NCBI GenBank assembly: GCA_012841165.1
Contig: DUVF01000050.1
Coordinates: forward strand, 1 to 64,000
Length of the DNA: 64,000 nucleotides
Source: Clostridiales bacterium
GTDB taxonomy: Bacteria > Bacillota > Clostridia > Peptostreptococcales > Anaerovoracaceae
Direction of reading: 5' to 3'
Shown here one piece after another: positions 63,865 to 64,000 of the stretch. Each line of letters starts with the position of its first letter. Position 1 is the stretch's first letter. The notes beneath the pieces are model-generated. The model searched no databases. It saw nothing but the letters and a program-made list of their open reading frames with translations, and was not told the DNA's origin. The position numbers and the translations under genes are program-made.

Positions 63865-64000
63865 TTGAAACAACCGATTTTAGTCATTATGGCTGCAGGT
63901 ATCGGCAGCCGTTTCGGCGGACTGAAGCAATTAGCTCCGGTTGGCTTAAACGGAGAGCCAATTTTGATGTTCTCTCTCTACGATGCCATTTCAGCCGGTT
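63865..64000 (+). CDS. sugar-phosphate nucleotidyltransferase family protein, 5' part (3' end outside window)
   Basis: The frame opens at TTG 63865 behind AAAGGAAA and runs off the end of the window. The first 45 residues have ILVIMAAGIGSRFGGLKQLAPVG, the nucleotide-binding signature of NTP-transferase-fold sugar nucleotidylyltransferases (GalU/GlmU-like fold). The sugar and nucleotide cannot be told from this fragment. It is worth comparing with the GlmU uridylyltransferase domain that is missing from the spoVG-prs locus. Confidence 0.75.
   Translation, partial: MKQPILVIMAAGIGSRFGGLKQLAPVGLNGEPILMFSLYDAISAG

Noticed and set aside
1-64000. CRISPR arrays, insertion sequences, prophage and toxin-antitoxin modules
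   Set aside because: I looked for regular repeats, transposase or integrase motifs and small paired genes and found none. All long frames are explained by cellular genes.

Overview
The window reads as one continuous piece of chromosome from a Bacillota (Firmicutes) bacterium, most likely a member of the Clostridia. The evidence is gene order: spoVG-glmU-prs-pth-mfd, rpsF-ssb-rpsR, gdpP-rplI-dnaB, walR-walK, rnmV-rsmA and DUF951-serS are Firmicute neighbourhoods. Extended -10 promoters, strong AGGAGG-type ribosome sites and a T-box leader agree with this. I cannot name a genus. There are no rRNA genes, CRISPR arrays, transposases or phage genes. Base composition is fairly even at about 50% G+C by eye, with a somewhat more AT-rich stretch after the tRNA-Lys gene.

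Layout. 1-4316 (+): end of truA, an MBL-fold hydrolase, a small GNAT protein, metF and an Orn/Lys/Arg decarboxylase-like PLP enzyme. 4317-4656: no gene, but a promoter, two structured domains and a perfect intrinsic terminator that together look like an unannotated small RNA. 4657-10951 (-): spoVG, a GlmU reduced to its acetyltransferase half, prs, pth and mfd. 11143-19016: murC (+), then apgM-dacF (-), serC-serA (+), rdgB and a YihY-type membrane protein (-). 19354-22901: glycosyltransferase (+), cold-shock protein (-), ferritin and patatin-like lipase (+). 22871-25954: ECF vitamin transporter S-component divergent from a MocR/PdxR-type regulator, with three direct repeats between them, then a nitroreductase. 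26055-30960: leuACDB under a leucine (CUC) T-box. 30996-38329 (-): a zinc-ribbon membrane protein, UPF0182 protein, large glutamine synthetase, serS and DUF951. 38455-39853: tRNA-Lys(CUU), then perR and a peroxiredoxin behind two tandem Per-box-like palindromes. 39875-45513: lipoprotein amidohydrolase, folD, small proteins, msrAB and a DapF-fold racemase. 45531-60208 (-): a long head-to-tail run of gdpP, rplI, dnaB, DUF1858, a DnaD-like protein, an M23 peptidase, walR, walK, divIC, rnmV, rsmA, an LTA-synthase-like protein and hisC. 60411-64000: molybdopterin-binding protein (+), rpsF-ssb-rpsR (-), plsC (-), a small membrane protein and a truncated nucleotidyltransferase (+).

How the genes fit together. 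Most encode core functions: cell-wall precursor and wall turnover (glmU half, murC, dacF, M23, WalRK, LTA-synthase-like), replication (dnaB, the DnaD-like protein, ssb), translation and RNA maturation (L9, S6, S18, SerRS, RsmA, RNase M5, Pth), amino-acid synthesis (leu, ser, glutamine), folate one-carbon reactions (metF, folD), oxidative-stress defence (PerR, peroxiredoxin, MsrAB, ferritin) and vitamin uptake.

No single large unknown system stands out. The strongest unusual points are a DnaD protein fused to the front half of a DnaI/DnaC helicase loader without its ATPase, a domain-split GlmU inside its conserved operon, a CntK-like racemase next to hisC, the three-repeat operator at the PdxR/ECF junction, and the candidate small RNA at about 4380-4533.
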